Shown in pieces: positions 34,989 to 43,155 of a stretch of 64,000 nucleotides of DNA. The DNA comes from Pseudomonas chlororaphis subsp. chlororaphis (GTDB lineage Bacteria; Pseudomonadota; Gammaproteobacteria; Pseudomonadales; Pseudomonadaceae), in NCBI RefSeq assembly GCF_003945765.1, contig NZ_CP027712.1, positions 6,744,188 to 6,808,187 on the forward strand, given 5' to 3'. The notes under the pieces were generated by a model. That model had not been told where the DNA came from and made no database searches. It saw only the letters and a list, made by a program, of their open reading frames with translations. The stretch's first letter is position 1; each line of letters begins with the position of its first letter. The translations under genes were made by a program, and so were the position numbers.

Positions 34989-36057
34989 TGGTCTGGGCTC
35001 CGAGAAAGGCTGGGGACTTGGCGGCATGGGTGGAGTGGAGGGCAAGCACGGGGGCGACATCGGCGCGGGCGCTGTCGGCATGACAGATCTGCTCGATCAC
35101 CCGGAAGGTCGGCAGCAGGCTCTCGAAGCTGGCCTCGTAAGGCGTACGGTTGCGCACCGCGTCGAAGAACTTCTCCAGTTCGCCGAAATAACCGCTGCGC
35201 TCATAACCCGAATCCAGCGGCCCTGGCTGCCACGCGCCGCGCCAGCGCTTGGCGGTGCCGGTTGCCCCGGTGCCATGCACCGGCTCGTGCAGGGTGATGT
35301 TCCAGAGGTTGTTGAGCTCGACCATCATCGAATTGGAGCTGACGATCTTCATGTCGAATTCGAAGTACGGGAACATCGTCCCGCTCAGCAGGCTGACCGT
35401 CGCGCCGGAGCTGAAACCGAGCTCCAGGCTCACCAGCAGCGAGTCCTCGTGGCGCTGGACCCGGGATTCGATATCGCGCAATTCGCCGCCGCCGAAGGTC
35501 ACGCCAAGGTCGATGGTGTGAATCGCCTGGGCCAGCAGGAACGAACGCAGCGTGGAATCCAGCCCCCACAGCGGCGCGGTGGGTTTGCTCGCATAGTGGT
35601 TGAGCTGGATGTGCACGACCTTGCCGAACTGCTCGGTGCGCGTCATATCGCGCAGCTGGCGCATGGGCTTGGCATATTTGAAGTTCATGCCCACGCCGGT
35701 GACGACCTGGGCCTGGCGCGCCGCGCCGATCAGGTATTCGAGCTCAGCGAGGGTGAAGCACGGCGGCTTCTCGACGAAGACATGCACGCCCTTGGCCATT
35801 GCCTTGATCGCCAGGTCGCGGTGCGCCTGGGGCGGGCACGCCATGACTACCGCATCCAGCGCAGCGGTATCGAGCATCTCATCGAAGTCGTCGGTGATCG
35901 CGACCTCGGAAATGAAACGGTGAATCTGTCCGGCGCGGGTCAGGTCGCTGTCGCACACCGCGACGATGCGAATATCCGGCATTTGCAGAAGCGTGGGCAG
36001 CAGGTTTTCTTGCATCTGCGCGCCGAGGCCGACGATGCCAACTCTGAGTACAGTCAT
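34978..36057 (-). CDS. Gfo/Idh/MocA-family NAD(P)-dependent oxidoreductase
   Basis: 359 residues from the ATG at 36057, starting MTVLRVGIVGLGAQMQENLL. The dinucleotide-binding GIVGLGAQMQ, VVMACPPQAHRD and EKPPCFTLAEL (EKP catalytic Lys) are typical; a conserved AIHTIDLG is the later motif. It oxidises a hydroxyl on a sugar or cyclitol. It is the first gene of the operon. An upstream ATG at 36069 is possible, but GGAG lies six bases before 36057. With a DegT gene directly after it, the pair looks like dehydrogenase-transaminase: hydroxyl to ketone to amine, the logic used for kanosamine and aminocyclitol synthesis. Confidence 0.9.
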   Translation of the reverse strand: MTVLRVGIVGLGAQMQENLLPTLLQMPDIRIVAVCDSDLTRAGQIHRFISEVAITDDFDEMLDTAALDAVVMACPPQAHRDLAIKAMAKGVHVFVEKPPCFTLAELEYLIGAARQAQVVTGVGMNFKYAKPMRQLRDMTRTEQFGKVVHIQLNHYASKPTAPLWGLDSTLRSFLLAQAIHTIDLGVTFGGGELRDIESRVQRHEDSLLVSLELGFSSGATVSLLSGTMFPYFEFDMKIVSSNSMMVELNNLWNITLHEPVHGTGATGTAKRWRGAWQPGPLDSGYERSGYFGELEKFFDAVRNRTPYEASFESLLPTFRVIEQICHADSARADVAPVLALHSTHAAKSPAFLGAQTNVL

Positions 36058-36982
36058 AACCATCTCCATCCTGGAAAAGTGGGTACTGCGTCATGAAAAG
36101 GTTGGACGAACGACTACACGGGATCCGCCTCGGGTCACCTGCAGGGTGAGCCGATCCGGTCCGACATTCGCTTCAATCGAGGCAGGATTGCCTCAGAACA
36201 ACGGATCACCTTTACAGAGTCCGTTCGGGCTGTTGCCCAGGGTCACCCGGGTGGAACACTCGGATGTTTCTCGCCACACGCCAACACCCGGCTGATGCCG
36301 AGGAGTGATAGAAGCGCGATGGACAGAAGGGATAGCGCCGCGAAGGCAATAGGAAGGAGGGGAACCAGGTCGAATCGAACGCCGGTGGCAATGAGCTACC
36401 TGGCCGAAAACCTGGATCGAAGAATTGTGGCTTCGTTTAAAAACGGAACAACGACCGAAATGCCGATACGCATGCATGGCTGAATCATCCTTGAAGCGCT
36501 GTTTCTATCCCTTGTTATGCAGGGGCTCCGGTTCCGTGAGCCCTTGCTTTGCACACACCTCATCAATGTGTGGCTTGGAGGTATAGATCAGGCTTTTTAG
36601 GAGCGCAAATCAGTTGCTATATCGTTTCATCATATTGTTTTGAATAATCCGGACATAAGGCAACGGGCCATATAGGCCCGGAGCCGGCGTCGTTGAACCA
36701 GCGGCCAAATTGACCCGCGCCATCCATTGCATCTTTTGCGCAAGCGTCGCGACGACCGAGCATAGCGGGTTGCGCAATCTCACGACCTGAGGCCGCACCG
36801 GCCCTGGCGCTGAAGTTTGATCATTGTTGAGGATTATTGATTCGGATTATCCAGCCCCTACGGGCAGCATTGCGCCACGCCTTGAGCGACAGGCAGGCAT
36901 CGCCTCGCGTCAGCTCAAGCGTGTATCGGGGGCAAGGTTAGGAAACCGCAATGTCAACTTTCAACACTGGGAAACAGAACAT
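36058..36982. other. Non-coding gap before the accessory stretch
   Basis: 925 bases between two divergent genes. Only short, low-complexity reading frames occur (e.g. 36193-36477 minus, 36295-36483 plus), which lack ribosome sites and familiar sequence. Small hairpins are present at 36179-36194 (GAGGCA-GGAT-TGCCTC) and 36521-36547 (AGGGGCTC facing GAGCCCTT). The promoter for the twelve-gene operon should be in its left part. I did not identify a convincing -35/-10 pair. Confidence 0.5.
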
Positions 36983-37663
36983 ATGTGCATGTCGAACAAA
37001 TGGCTCGTAGGAATTGTCCTGAGTTGCGTATTCCAGGTCGGCTGTGTCTCGAAGGTGGCGCAGCAAGAGCAATATTCGGGCTTCTTGCCTAACTATGAGG
37101 GCCTGGAAGAACACACCACGCCCAGTGAGCAGACAGTGCTGCGCTGGGTAGCGCCAGGGTTTGATCCTCACGCCTATTCCACCGTCGTGTTCAAGGAAGT
37201 GATGCTGTATCCCTCGCCGAAAGCGACCGAGCGGGTCAACCTGCAAACCCTCAGGGACCTGCAGGTCGACGCCAGCAACAGCGTAAGGAACGCATTCGCG
37301 CCGTCCTACACGGTCGTCTCGAATGTGCGCCAGGCAGCCGCCCATTCGCGGACCTTGATCCTGCAGGCGGCAATCACCCAGGTCAGCGCCAGCAACGAAG
37401 GCATGCATTGGTATGAGGTCGTCCCCATCGCTGCAATCGTCGGCGCAACACAGGCCGCTACCGGTCATCGCGATCAGACGGCGGAGCTATATCTCGAAGC
37501 CGATTTGATCGATGCTAAAACCGGTTTGCCGGTCGCCAAGATGGTTCGCAAGGTGTTCGGCGAGACCTTGGAAAATGCCAGCCAGCCGATAGTCGCCAAT
37601 GACTTCAAGGCTGCATTCAAAAGCATGACAAACGACATGCAGACGTTGCTTTCCAAGCAGTAA
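36983..37663 (+). CDS. DUF3313-type predicted lipoprotein
   Basis: 226 residues starting MCMSNKWLVGIVLSCVFQVG. A short hydrophobic signal ends at a Cys (VFQVGC), so it may be a lipoprotein; the -3 residue is Gln rather than the usual Leu. The mature part (YSGFLPNYEGLEE, LRWVAPGFDPHAYSTVVFKE, GMHWYEVVPIAAIVGATQAA, ADLIDAKTGLPVAKMVRK) matches the DUF3313 family of secreted proteins of unknown function. The start could be 36983 or 36989; longer frames upstream are less likely. Confidence 0.78.
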   Translation: MCMSNKWLVGIVLSCVFQVGCVSKVAQQEQYSGFLPNYEGLEEHTTPSEQTVLRWVAPGFDPHAYSTVVFKEVMLYPSPKATERVNLQTLRDLQVDASNSVRNAFAPSYTVVSNVRQAAAHSRTLILQAAITQVSASNEGMHWYEVVPIAAIVGATQAATGHRDQTAELYLEADLIDAKTGLPVAKMVRKVFGETLENASQPIVANDFKAAFKSMTNDMQTLLSKQ

Positions 37664-37794
37664 CCAGCGCGCAGGCCCGGGTGCAAACGTTGCATTGCAT
37701 CGAAAGGTTCAGGGTTTCAGGAACGGCAGTCGCGCCGCGTCTGCAAAGACAAACCGCCAGGCCGGGTAACGACGGCCAATGAGAGTCCGACTTG

Positions 37795-38256
37795 ATGAAA
37801 ATTTTCAGCTTTACCTTATCGGCCTTTGTATTGCTCGCCAGCTCCGGTGCGATGGCGGTGACGGTGGTTCCATTAAAGGGCCAGACTTCCCAGGCAATCC
37901 AGCAAGACACCAGCGCCTGCCAGTCGCAGGCCAACGCGCAGTTCCCGACACAGAACACCGTGCCGTCCGGCGGCCGGGTAAAAGGCGCCACCACCGCTGC
38001 CATCGCCGGGGCCACTGCTGCGGAGGTCCGGGGTCGGCAACATGAAAACGTCTACGACCAGATCGACGACGATATCAAACAGGACTATCGCCAGAACCGT
38101 GCACGCAGCGCCGCGACGGCCGGGGCAATGATCGGCGCGTCGAGACAGCGCCAGGAACGCAGGCAGGATCTTAAAACCAGCGAACAGAACATCACCGCCA
38201 ATAACTCGGTGTACACCAGTTGCCTGCAACAACGTGGCTACAACGTCCTGCCTTGA
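37795..38256 (+). CDS. Exported glycine-zipper-like protein of unknown function
   Basis: 153 residues. The signal peptide is MKIFSFTLSAFVLLASSGAM and cleavage probably follows AMA. The mature protein has an Ala/Gly-rich zipper-like stretch (TTAAIAGATAAEV, then ATAGAMIGASRQ), charged Gln/Arg-rich middle and four Cys-containing segments. Such proteins sit in the periplasm or outer membrane. It is 131 bases after the DUF3313 gene, in the same direction. Confidence 0.72.
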   Translation: MKIFSFTLSAFVLLASSGAMAVTVVPLKGQTSQAIQQDTSACQSQANAQFPTQNTVPSGGRVKGATTAAIAGATAAEVRGRQHENVYDQIDDDIKQDYRQNRARSAATAGAMIGASRQRQERRQDLKTSEQNITANNSVYTSCLQQRGYNVLP

Positions 38257-38685
38257 GCCGCCGGACTTTTACACAGCGCAGGCATTCTTGATACAGATTG
38301 GAAAATCAATTTCGCGTGCTGCACTGGAATGCCTGCTAGTTCGCCCCTCCCCCTGCTCCATCTTTCCTTCTCCCTCTGCCTACAACCCTTGTCCAGCGGT
38401 TCACGGCAATACGACACAACGGATATGACTGGCCGCAAGCTTGTGCTTGAATAACAGGCCGTCCGATACACTGCCTTGCACTTTTCGGATGGCGCAGATG
38501 ACTCGCACTGAGCATCATCGCTGTCTGCGATTAACTCCCGTGGACTTCCTTGCTTGATTCCAATGAGACTTTTGATGGGCTGTTCCAGCAGTGTCCAGTG
38601 ATTCTCCCTGCACTTCGCGCGCCCATCCGCGCGCCATCGACGCCGTCTCAATACTCAGCCAGAACCACCTGAACGAAGGATTCCC
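38257..38685. other. Non-coding gap upstream of the ToxR-like gene
   Basis: 429 bases with no credible gene; minus-strand frames here have poor composition. It presumably contains the promoter of the ToxR-like gene, whose ribosome site GAAGGA is at about 38672-38677. I saw no clear terminator or repeat. Confidence 0.5.
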
Positions 38686-39504
38686 ATGCGCTACGCCTTC
38701 AAGTTAAAAAACGACGCCATGGTTGTTTTCGACCCGGATACCGCCTTGCTCTCTATCACTACACCTCTTGGAGAGGTGCAAAACTCCACGATAGGCAGGG
38801 CTGAATCGCGTCTACTGAATCTGCTGCTGATGGAACCGGGTCAGACTAAAAGCCGCGAAGAGATCATCGACTACACCTGGAATGACCGTGTCGTCGCCTC
38901 CGGCAGTTTGAATCAGGCCGTTTTTTCCCTTCGCAACATTCTCAACGACAGTCGAGATCACGAGATCTTGATGACGGTTCCGCGAAGAGGTTATTGCTTT
39001 AATCGCCAGTATGTAGTCAATGCGCCCGCCGACTTGCCGATGCCGCCAGATACCGCCGCACAACCTGTCGAGCCGGTCATGGAAGTGCTTGAGGCCAACC
39101 CGAAAGAAGCCCTGCCGTTGCCTTCGGAAAAAGCCGGGCCATCGACTCGCATCACAAATGCCCAGTTGATCGGTTACGTCCTGACCTTGGGCGTGTGTGC
39201 CTTTACCGGTTTTCGCTCCGGCTTCGACACGCCGAAAATTGAAGTTTCCAGCATAAAACAGAACGATCTGGTCATTCATGCAGTGGCCAACACGGTCGCC
39301 GAAGCCCAATCGCTGAGGGATCTTTCGGCGAAACAGGTTCAACAGTCACCCGAGTTGAAAGGCCAGGTCTGGTTGAATCTCGCTAAATCAAACTATTCCG
39401 TTTCGTGCGTCCGCCCGGATCTAAGCACTGCAAACCTGCAATCGCACAGCGAACAGAAAGACCTCGCACTGATGATCCGGCAATGTTTGGAAGCCACCCT
39501 ATGA
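38686..39504 (+). CDS. ToxR/CadC-like membrane-anchored transcriptional regulator
   Basis: 272 residues. The N-terminal OmpR/PhoB-type winged helix is at about 20-110 (ESRLLNLLLMEPGQTKSREE, LNQAVFSLRNILNDSRD, ILMTVPRRGYCF). A Pro-rich linker (about 115-150) leads to a single transmembrane helix near 157-177 and a periplasmic domain. Such one-component regulators sense envelope or external signals at the periplasmic domain and bind DNA in the cytoplasm. Its stop overlaps the start of a small membrane protein gene (ATGA), as in ToxR-ToxS and TcpP-TcpH pairs. Confidence 0.86.
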   Translation: MRYAFKLKNDAMVVFDPDTALLSITTPLGEVQNSTIGRAESRLLNLLLMEPGQTKSREEIIDYTWNDRVVASGSLNQAVFSLRNILNDSRDHEILMTVPRRGYCFNRQYVVNAPADLPMPPDTAAQPVEPVMEVLEANPKEALPLPSEKAGPSTRITNAQLIGYVLTLGVCAFTGFRSGFDTPKIEVSSIKQNDLVIHAVANTVAEAQSLRDLSAKQVQQSPELKGQVWLNLAKSNYSVSCVRPDLSTANLQSHSEQKDLALMIRQCLEATL

Positions 39505-39983
39505 AGCCAACAGTATCGTCGACCGCCCATTGGCTAGTGCTGGGAGCCATCAACGCCGCGTGTATTTTTTTGCTGACTTATTCGCCATCTCACTACATGG
39601 AAAACATTAGTTATCAAACCATCACCCAACAATGGCTTGAAGATTCGAACCAACTCAATACGGAAGAGTACATGACCATCGGGCACGGTCGACTTACCCA
39701 AACCACGCTGGAAAGCCTGAACGGAAAAATTCGTAACTCTACTATTTCAGCGGACGTTATCCGCGAGAGTAATCACCATGTTCAAATTAAAATCAGGACC
39801 GTCAAGCTAAGCCAGGATAACGAACTGTTCGCCATCGAAAAGACGCCCGATCTTTTTTTCAAACGCCAATACGTCCTGCAAGAAGGCGCGGTTCTAAATT
39901 ACGAACTGATCCCCACTACCGATAAAAACACCATGTGTGTTTATGTGCATGAACTGAGCCGCCTGCGCTGCATGAGTCACTAG
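39501..39983 (+). CDS. Small membrane-anchored periplasmic protein, possible partner of the ToxR-like regulator
   Basis: 160 residues. It starts MKPTVSSTAHWLVLGAINAA and carries an N-terminal helix near 10-28, followed by a periplasmic domain of about 130 residues with two Cys near the end. No family is recognised. The ATGA overlap with the regulator predicts co-translation and a ToxS-like modulator role (inference). The frame continues upstream to 39405, but the regulator gene covers it. Confidence 0.7.
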   Translation: MKPTVSSTAHWLVLGAINAACIFLLTYSPSHYMENISYQTITQQWLEDSNQLNTEEYMTIGHGRLTQTTLESLNGKIRNSTISADVIRESNHHVQIKIRTVKLSQDNELFAIEKTPDLFFKRQYVLQEGAVLNYELIPTTDKNTMCVYVHELSRLRCMSH

Positions 39984-40200
39984 CCCCTGCGATGCCTCAC
40001 CTGAGCTTGACCAGGCGACAGGGCTTGATGCCCGTGGTCCGCCAATGCCGATTCAAACAGAAAAATAATAATCACTGATTTGAATCAGACGCTCCCTCCC
40101 CTTCAATATCTCGCCATCGTAGCGTTCGGAGCCGTGCCTGTTGCCCCCCGACAGAAAACCGGCTCCGCGTCCCTCATTCAAACACTCTTGCGGGTGCCCG

Positions 40201-40500
40201 ATGCAAACGTACCTTTTTTTGCGAGTCGTCAAATCGATGATAACCAGGATCCTGGCAGTACTCTCTTTGGCTGCACTGCCCTTTTACTCGGCGGCGCAAA
40301 ACGAGCACTCCAGCGCCAGCACCGAGATCGAGCTCTACCAGATCGAGTTGAGCCCGAACGAAAAGCTGAAACTGTCGCAATTGAAAATCTACTTTGAAAA
40401 TGAACAGCATGACGACGAAGGCACGATGGATCTTCCTGCTCCTTTCCCGCCACCGAACACGATTAATGAAGTTCAAGACTTTTCATTAATCCCCATTTGA
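40201..40500 (+). CDS. Small exported protein of unknown function
   Basis: 99 residues from the ATG at 40201; an inner ATG at 40237 gives MITRILAVLSLAALPFYSAA, a standard signal peptide, and may be the real start. The mature part is short and acidic with a Pro-rich end (DLPAPFPPPNT). No family recognised. Base composition is more AT-rich than the core genes. It lies 217 bases after the ToxR-partner gene. Confidence 0.5.
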   Translation: MQTYLFLRVVKSMITRILAVLSLAALPFYSAAQNEHSSASTEIELYQIELSPNEKLKLSQLKIYFENEQHDDEGTMDLPAPFPPPNTINEVQDFSLIPI

Positions 40501-40679
40501 TCATGGCTCCTTAGCGGACTAGCCGGACTTTGAAAAAACGCAAAAATCCGCTACTTGACCATCGACCACCTGAGTTCTGACCTTAATACGCATCGCAAGA
40601 CTATCCACAGGCCAAGCCGTGAAGCGATGCGGCTGACGCTGTGTTCTGCCTGAAAATCATTAATAGGGAACGCACATCA

Positions 40680-41030
40680 ATGCTGCTGAAAAATCTCGCA
40701 ACCGTCTCTTTGGGTGTTGTGCTTTCGCTCAAGGCCATGATCAAGGATGAGGAAGTCTACCGACCTGACCTGACCACTATTGAAAACCGCAAAAAGACAT
40801 TGGCCGATGAACAGTCCAACTACAGGATTCGCAGCGACTATCCAGCCAGCGATTACTTTGCCTTTGATGCAGCGGCCATCGACCCAACAGCTCAGAAAAC
40901 AGCAATCTTCGGTTCGAAAACAGCGTCATGCAAACTTCAAAACCTGAATTTGCCAACAAGCGATACGTACGTTTTTTCAGCAGCACTGGAGCTTACGCCA
41001 GAGCCATCGACGCCTGAAAAAACCGTTTAG
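40680..41030 (+). CDS. Small protein with N-terminal hydrophobic segment, unknown function
   Basis: 116 residues starting MLLKNLATVSLGVVLSLKAM. The ATG at 40680 follows AGGGAA at a 9-base spacing; the GTG at 40641 is less likely. The hydrophobic start may be a signal or anchor. The rest is polar with no recognised motif. Gene-like spacing to the AraC gene (32 bases) suggests a shared transcript. Confidence 0.5.
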   Translation: MLLKNLATVSLGVVLSLKAMIKDEEVYRPDLTTIENRKKTLADEQSNYRIRSDYPASDYFAFDAAAIDPTAQKTAIFGSKTASCKLQNLNLPTSDTYVFSAALELTPEPSTPEKTV

Positions 41031-41062
41031 CACTATCCATTGGCTGAAGAGTATTCAATTCC

Positions 41063-41992
41063 ATGCGCAACATCCCTGATGACGTCTTTCATGTAACTTC
41101 AAGTCCCGCGGGCACTCCCAAGAGAACGATTGGGCCGTGGGGGATGAACCTCATTCCATCAGAGCGCAAAGCAAGCATTCGACAACACAGGCTCATTCAC
41201 AGCTCCAGGTTCCAATGCAGCAGGCTGGAGTTCGACTCAACCGTCACCCTGAGCGGTTCTGTTCCGCATGGCTTTGTGACCTTTGTCATTTCACAGACTT
41301 CCGTCGGCCGTCCGCTGGTAAACAACCACGCACTGCGGCCTAACGAAATCGTCGTACTCTATAGCCGCGAGCCCGTGCATTACATTTGCGAACCGAATGA
41401 AACCATTTTCATCCTGAGCACGACCCTGGAACATTATGCACAGTGCCTCGAAGAACATTCGGTGATTGATGTATTTGCACATCGAAAGGAGCAGCGCTTT
41501 CAGGCTGCGAACTTCAAGCTAATTCAAGCTGCCCTGCAGAAAATCGGCACTTATTTTATCGACGCCAAACAGCGCCGCGGCGCCGCCATTGAAAGTGTTC
41601 TGCTGGTTTCTCTATTACGGGCCCTGACGCCTGCTAATCGCTCCGAACTTAACCCTCCGAGAAGAAGGAAAGTCGCGACAGAAGTCATGGATTACATTCA
41701 CCAGAACACCAAGAAATCGCTCAACATCACAGCGCTGGTCATGCAGTTTGAAACCACCTCGCGCAGTTTGCACCACGGCTTTTCCGAAACTTTCGGAAGT
41801 TCGCCAATTGCCTATATTAAGAACCTGCGGCTCGCCAATGTTCGTCGAGACTTGATCCGCAACACCTGGCCAACGGTTACCGAAACCGCGATGTATTGGA
41901 ACTTTCACCACCTGGGCCGGTTTTCCAAGGCCTATCAGGACGCCTATGGGGAGCCTCCGTCAGAAACGGCCAGGCGCAACGCCGCGAATTGA
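41063..41992 (+). CDS. AraC-family transcriptional regulator
   Basis: 309 residues. The C-terminal DNA-binding domain (about 205-305) has two HTH segments, with SLNITALVMQFETTSRSLHH and FGSSPIAYIKNLRLANVRRD and TVTETAMYWNFHHLGRFSKA as the AraC consensus. The N-terminal domain looks like a cupin-type sensor (SVPHGFVTFVIS, PNEIVVLYSREP). The sequence resembles the EutR-like subgroup, but no ethanolamine genes are near. It may control the small exported-protein genes around it. Confidence 0.88.
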   Translation: MRNIPDDVFHVTSSPAGTPKRTIGPWGMNLIPSERKASIRQHRLIHSSRFQCSRLEFDSTVTLSGSVPHGFVTFVISQTSVGRPLVNNHALRPNEIVVLYSREPVHYICEPNETIFILSTTLEHYAQCLEEHSVIDVFAHRKEQRFQAANFKLIQAALQKIGTYFIDAKQRRGAAIESVLLVSLLRALTPANRSELNPPRRRKVATEVMDYIHQNTKKSLNITALVMQFETTSRSLHHGFSETFGSSPIAYIKNLRLANVRRDLIRNTWPTVTETAMYWNFHHLGRFSKAYQDAYGEPPSETARRNAAN

Positions 41993-42106
41993 TGGCCTCG
42001 CAGCTCCCTGCAGCGGCATCAAGCCCAAGAAATGACAATCAATAATTTTCATCCGCCAAGCCCAATGGCCAATATTGATTATTTCCAACTCAAGGGACGG
42101 ACAAGC

Positions 42107-42211
42107 ATGCGCTATCGATTAAATGCACTGTCACTCAAACAGAAGATCTTCTATTGCCTCGCCGCCTATGTGTGTGGAGTCGCATTGGCCTGGTTGATTG
42201 ATTGTTACTAA
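42107..42211 (+). CDS. Membrane microprotein of 34 residues
   Basis: A short frame (34 residues plus TAA) preceded by AAGGGACGG about nine bases before ATG. The protein starts MRYRLNALSLKQKIFYCLAA and continues into a hydrophobic helix ending WLIDCY: a positive N-terminus followed by one membrane span. No family recognised. The strong ribosome site and the coherent basic-then-hydrophobic layout support a real gene. Confidence 0.5.
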   Translation: MRYRLNALSLKQKIFYCLAAYVCGVALAWLIDCY

Positions 42212-42384
42212 TAGCCTTGCTTCGAAAACTTCGCCGCAGCAGTAGTTAGTTGTTTCTATCAATAACTCCCGCGTTTCTTTTTGGGCGATGTCACGCATCA
42301 AAATCAATCAACGTCGTTATCGGCTTCGCGATCAATCGAATTCAAATAACCCAATCGATAAACCTGTAGAGGATTTTATTTCAC

Positions 42385-42885
42385 ATGCTATTGCGAAAAA
42401 TTGGCTTCGTTTCACTGCTTTCGTTGCTGTCTTTTCAGGCACTGGCCGATGACAAAGGCCTGTATCTTGGCGCAGGCGTGAGCAGCATCGAAACCGACAA
42501 AACCCATCTGAGCGATGAGGACTACAGCTACAAGGTTTTTGCAGGTTATCGCGTCAACAGTTATCTGGCCTTTGAGGGCGCATTCGTCGATCTCGGCCAA
42601 TTCAAGGACGAGGATCTCGATTTCGATGGTAAATCCGTTCAGGCCAGTGCCCACCTCGGCTTTCCGCTGGGAGAGCGGGTGCGCGTCTTCGGCAGTGTCG
42701 GTGCCCATGCCTGGGATGCCGACGGGAATGCCAACGACGATGATACCGGGGTGAATATGACCTACGGTGCCGGCGTCGAGTTTGATGTGTTTCGCAACAT
42801 CGGTCTTCGCGCCGAATATGAAGTGCTGGAAGTCGGCGATATCAACCTGAATCAGACAACAGCGTCCGCTTTTATTCTCTGGTAA
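42385..42885 (+). CDS. Outer-membrane beta-barrel protein (OmpA-like/porin family)
   Basis: 166 residues. The signal peptide MLLRKIGFVSLLSLLSFQALA ends before DDKGLYLGAGVS. Alternating strands follow (YSYKVFAGYRVNSYLAFEGAF, VQASAHLGFPLGERVRVFGS, MTYGAGVEFDVFRNIGLRAE) and the last residues are FILW, a typical outer-membrane C-terminal signature ending in an aromatic. Likely an eight-stranded barrel. It is followed by a GC hairpin and the glmS 3' end. Confidence 0.87.
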   Translation: MLLRKIGFVSLLSLLSFQALADDKGLYLGAGVSSIETDKTHLSDEDYSYKVFAGYRVNSYLAFEGAFVDLGQFKDEDLDFDGKSVQASAHLGFPLGERVRVFGSVGAHAWDADGNANDDDTGVNMTYGAGVEFDVFRNIGLRAEYEVLEVGDINLNQTTASAFILW

Positions 42886-42899
42886 CGCCCGCAGGCATC

Positions 42900-42920
42900 G
42901 AGCGGCCAGACTGGCCGCTC
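42900..42920. terminator. Hairpin after the beta-barrel gene
   Basis: A 9-base-pair stem GAGCGGCCA-GAC-TGGCCGCTC begins 15 bases after the stop. There is no T-tract, so it may be a weak terminator or transcript-stabilising structure. Confidence 0.45.
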
Positions 42921-43059
42921 AACGTGCCTCACATCTCCATGTTGGACTTGCTGCCTGAACCACGGCAGACCGGTCAGCGCCAGCGCCGGTCCTCCCCTCA
43001 TATGCCCCTCTTGCGAACAGCACGAAACGATTGGAAGCCAGCGCCCGTGCAGCATCATG

Positions 43060-43089
43060 ACCGGCGTCGGAGCGATGTCCGACGCCGGT
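43060..43089 (-). terminator. Hairpin downstream of glmS
   Basis: A perfect 12-base stem ACCGGCGTCGGA facing TCCGACGCCGGT with a 6-base loop, 30 bases beyond the glmS stop on the minus strand. It lacks a clear U-tract but its stability suits a terminator or 3'-end stabiliser. Confidence 0.5.
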
Positions 43090-43092
43090 AGC

Positions 43093-43155
43093 CAACCATG
43101 CAGCCGGCTTGTGGATAACTCACTCCACCGTGACGGACTTGGCCAGGTTGCGCGG
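43093..43155 (-). other. Predicted vacant attTn7 region
   Basis: TnsD of Tn7 binds the end of glmS and directs insertion about 25 bases past its stop. Here the stop is at 43120-43122, so the insertion point is near 43095-43097 and the binding region extends into 43120-43155. No Tn7-like end or transposition gene is seen nearby, so the site appears empty. Confidence 0.6.

Noticed and set aside
36193..36483. Two short frames in the gap before the accessory stretch
   Set aside because: No ribosome site, poor composition and no recognisable sequence; treated as non-coding.
36521..36547. AGGGGCTC...GAGCCCTT hairpin as terminator
   Set aside because: No gene ends just before it on either strand and it lacks a T-tract.
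42886..43119. glmS ribozyme or riboswitch
   Set aside because: Those occur upstream of glmS in Gram-positive bacteria; the glmR-glmS gap here is only ten bases.
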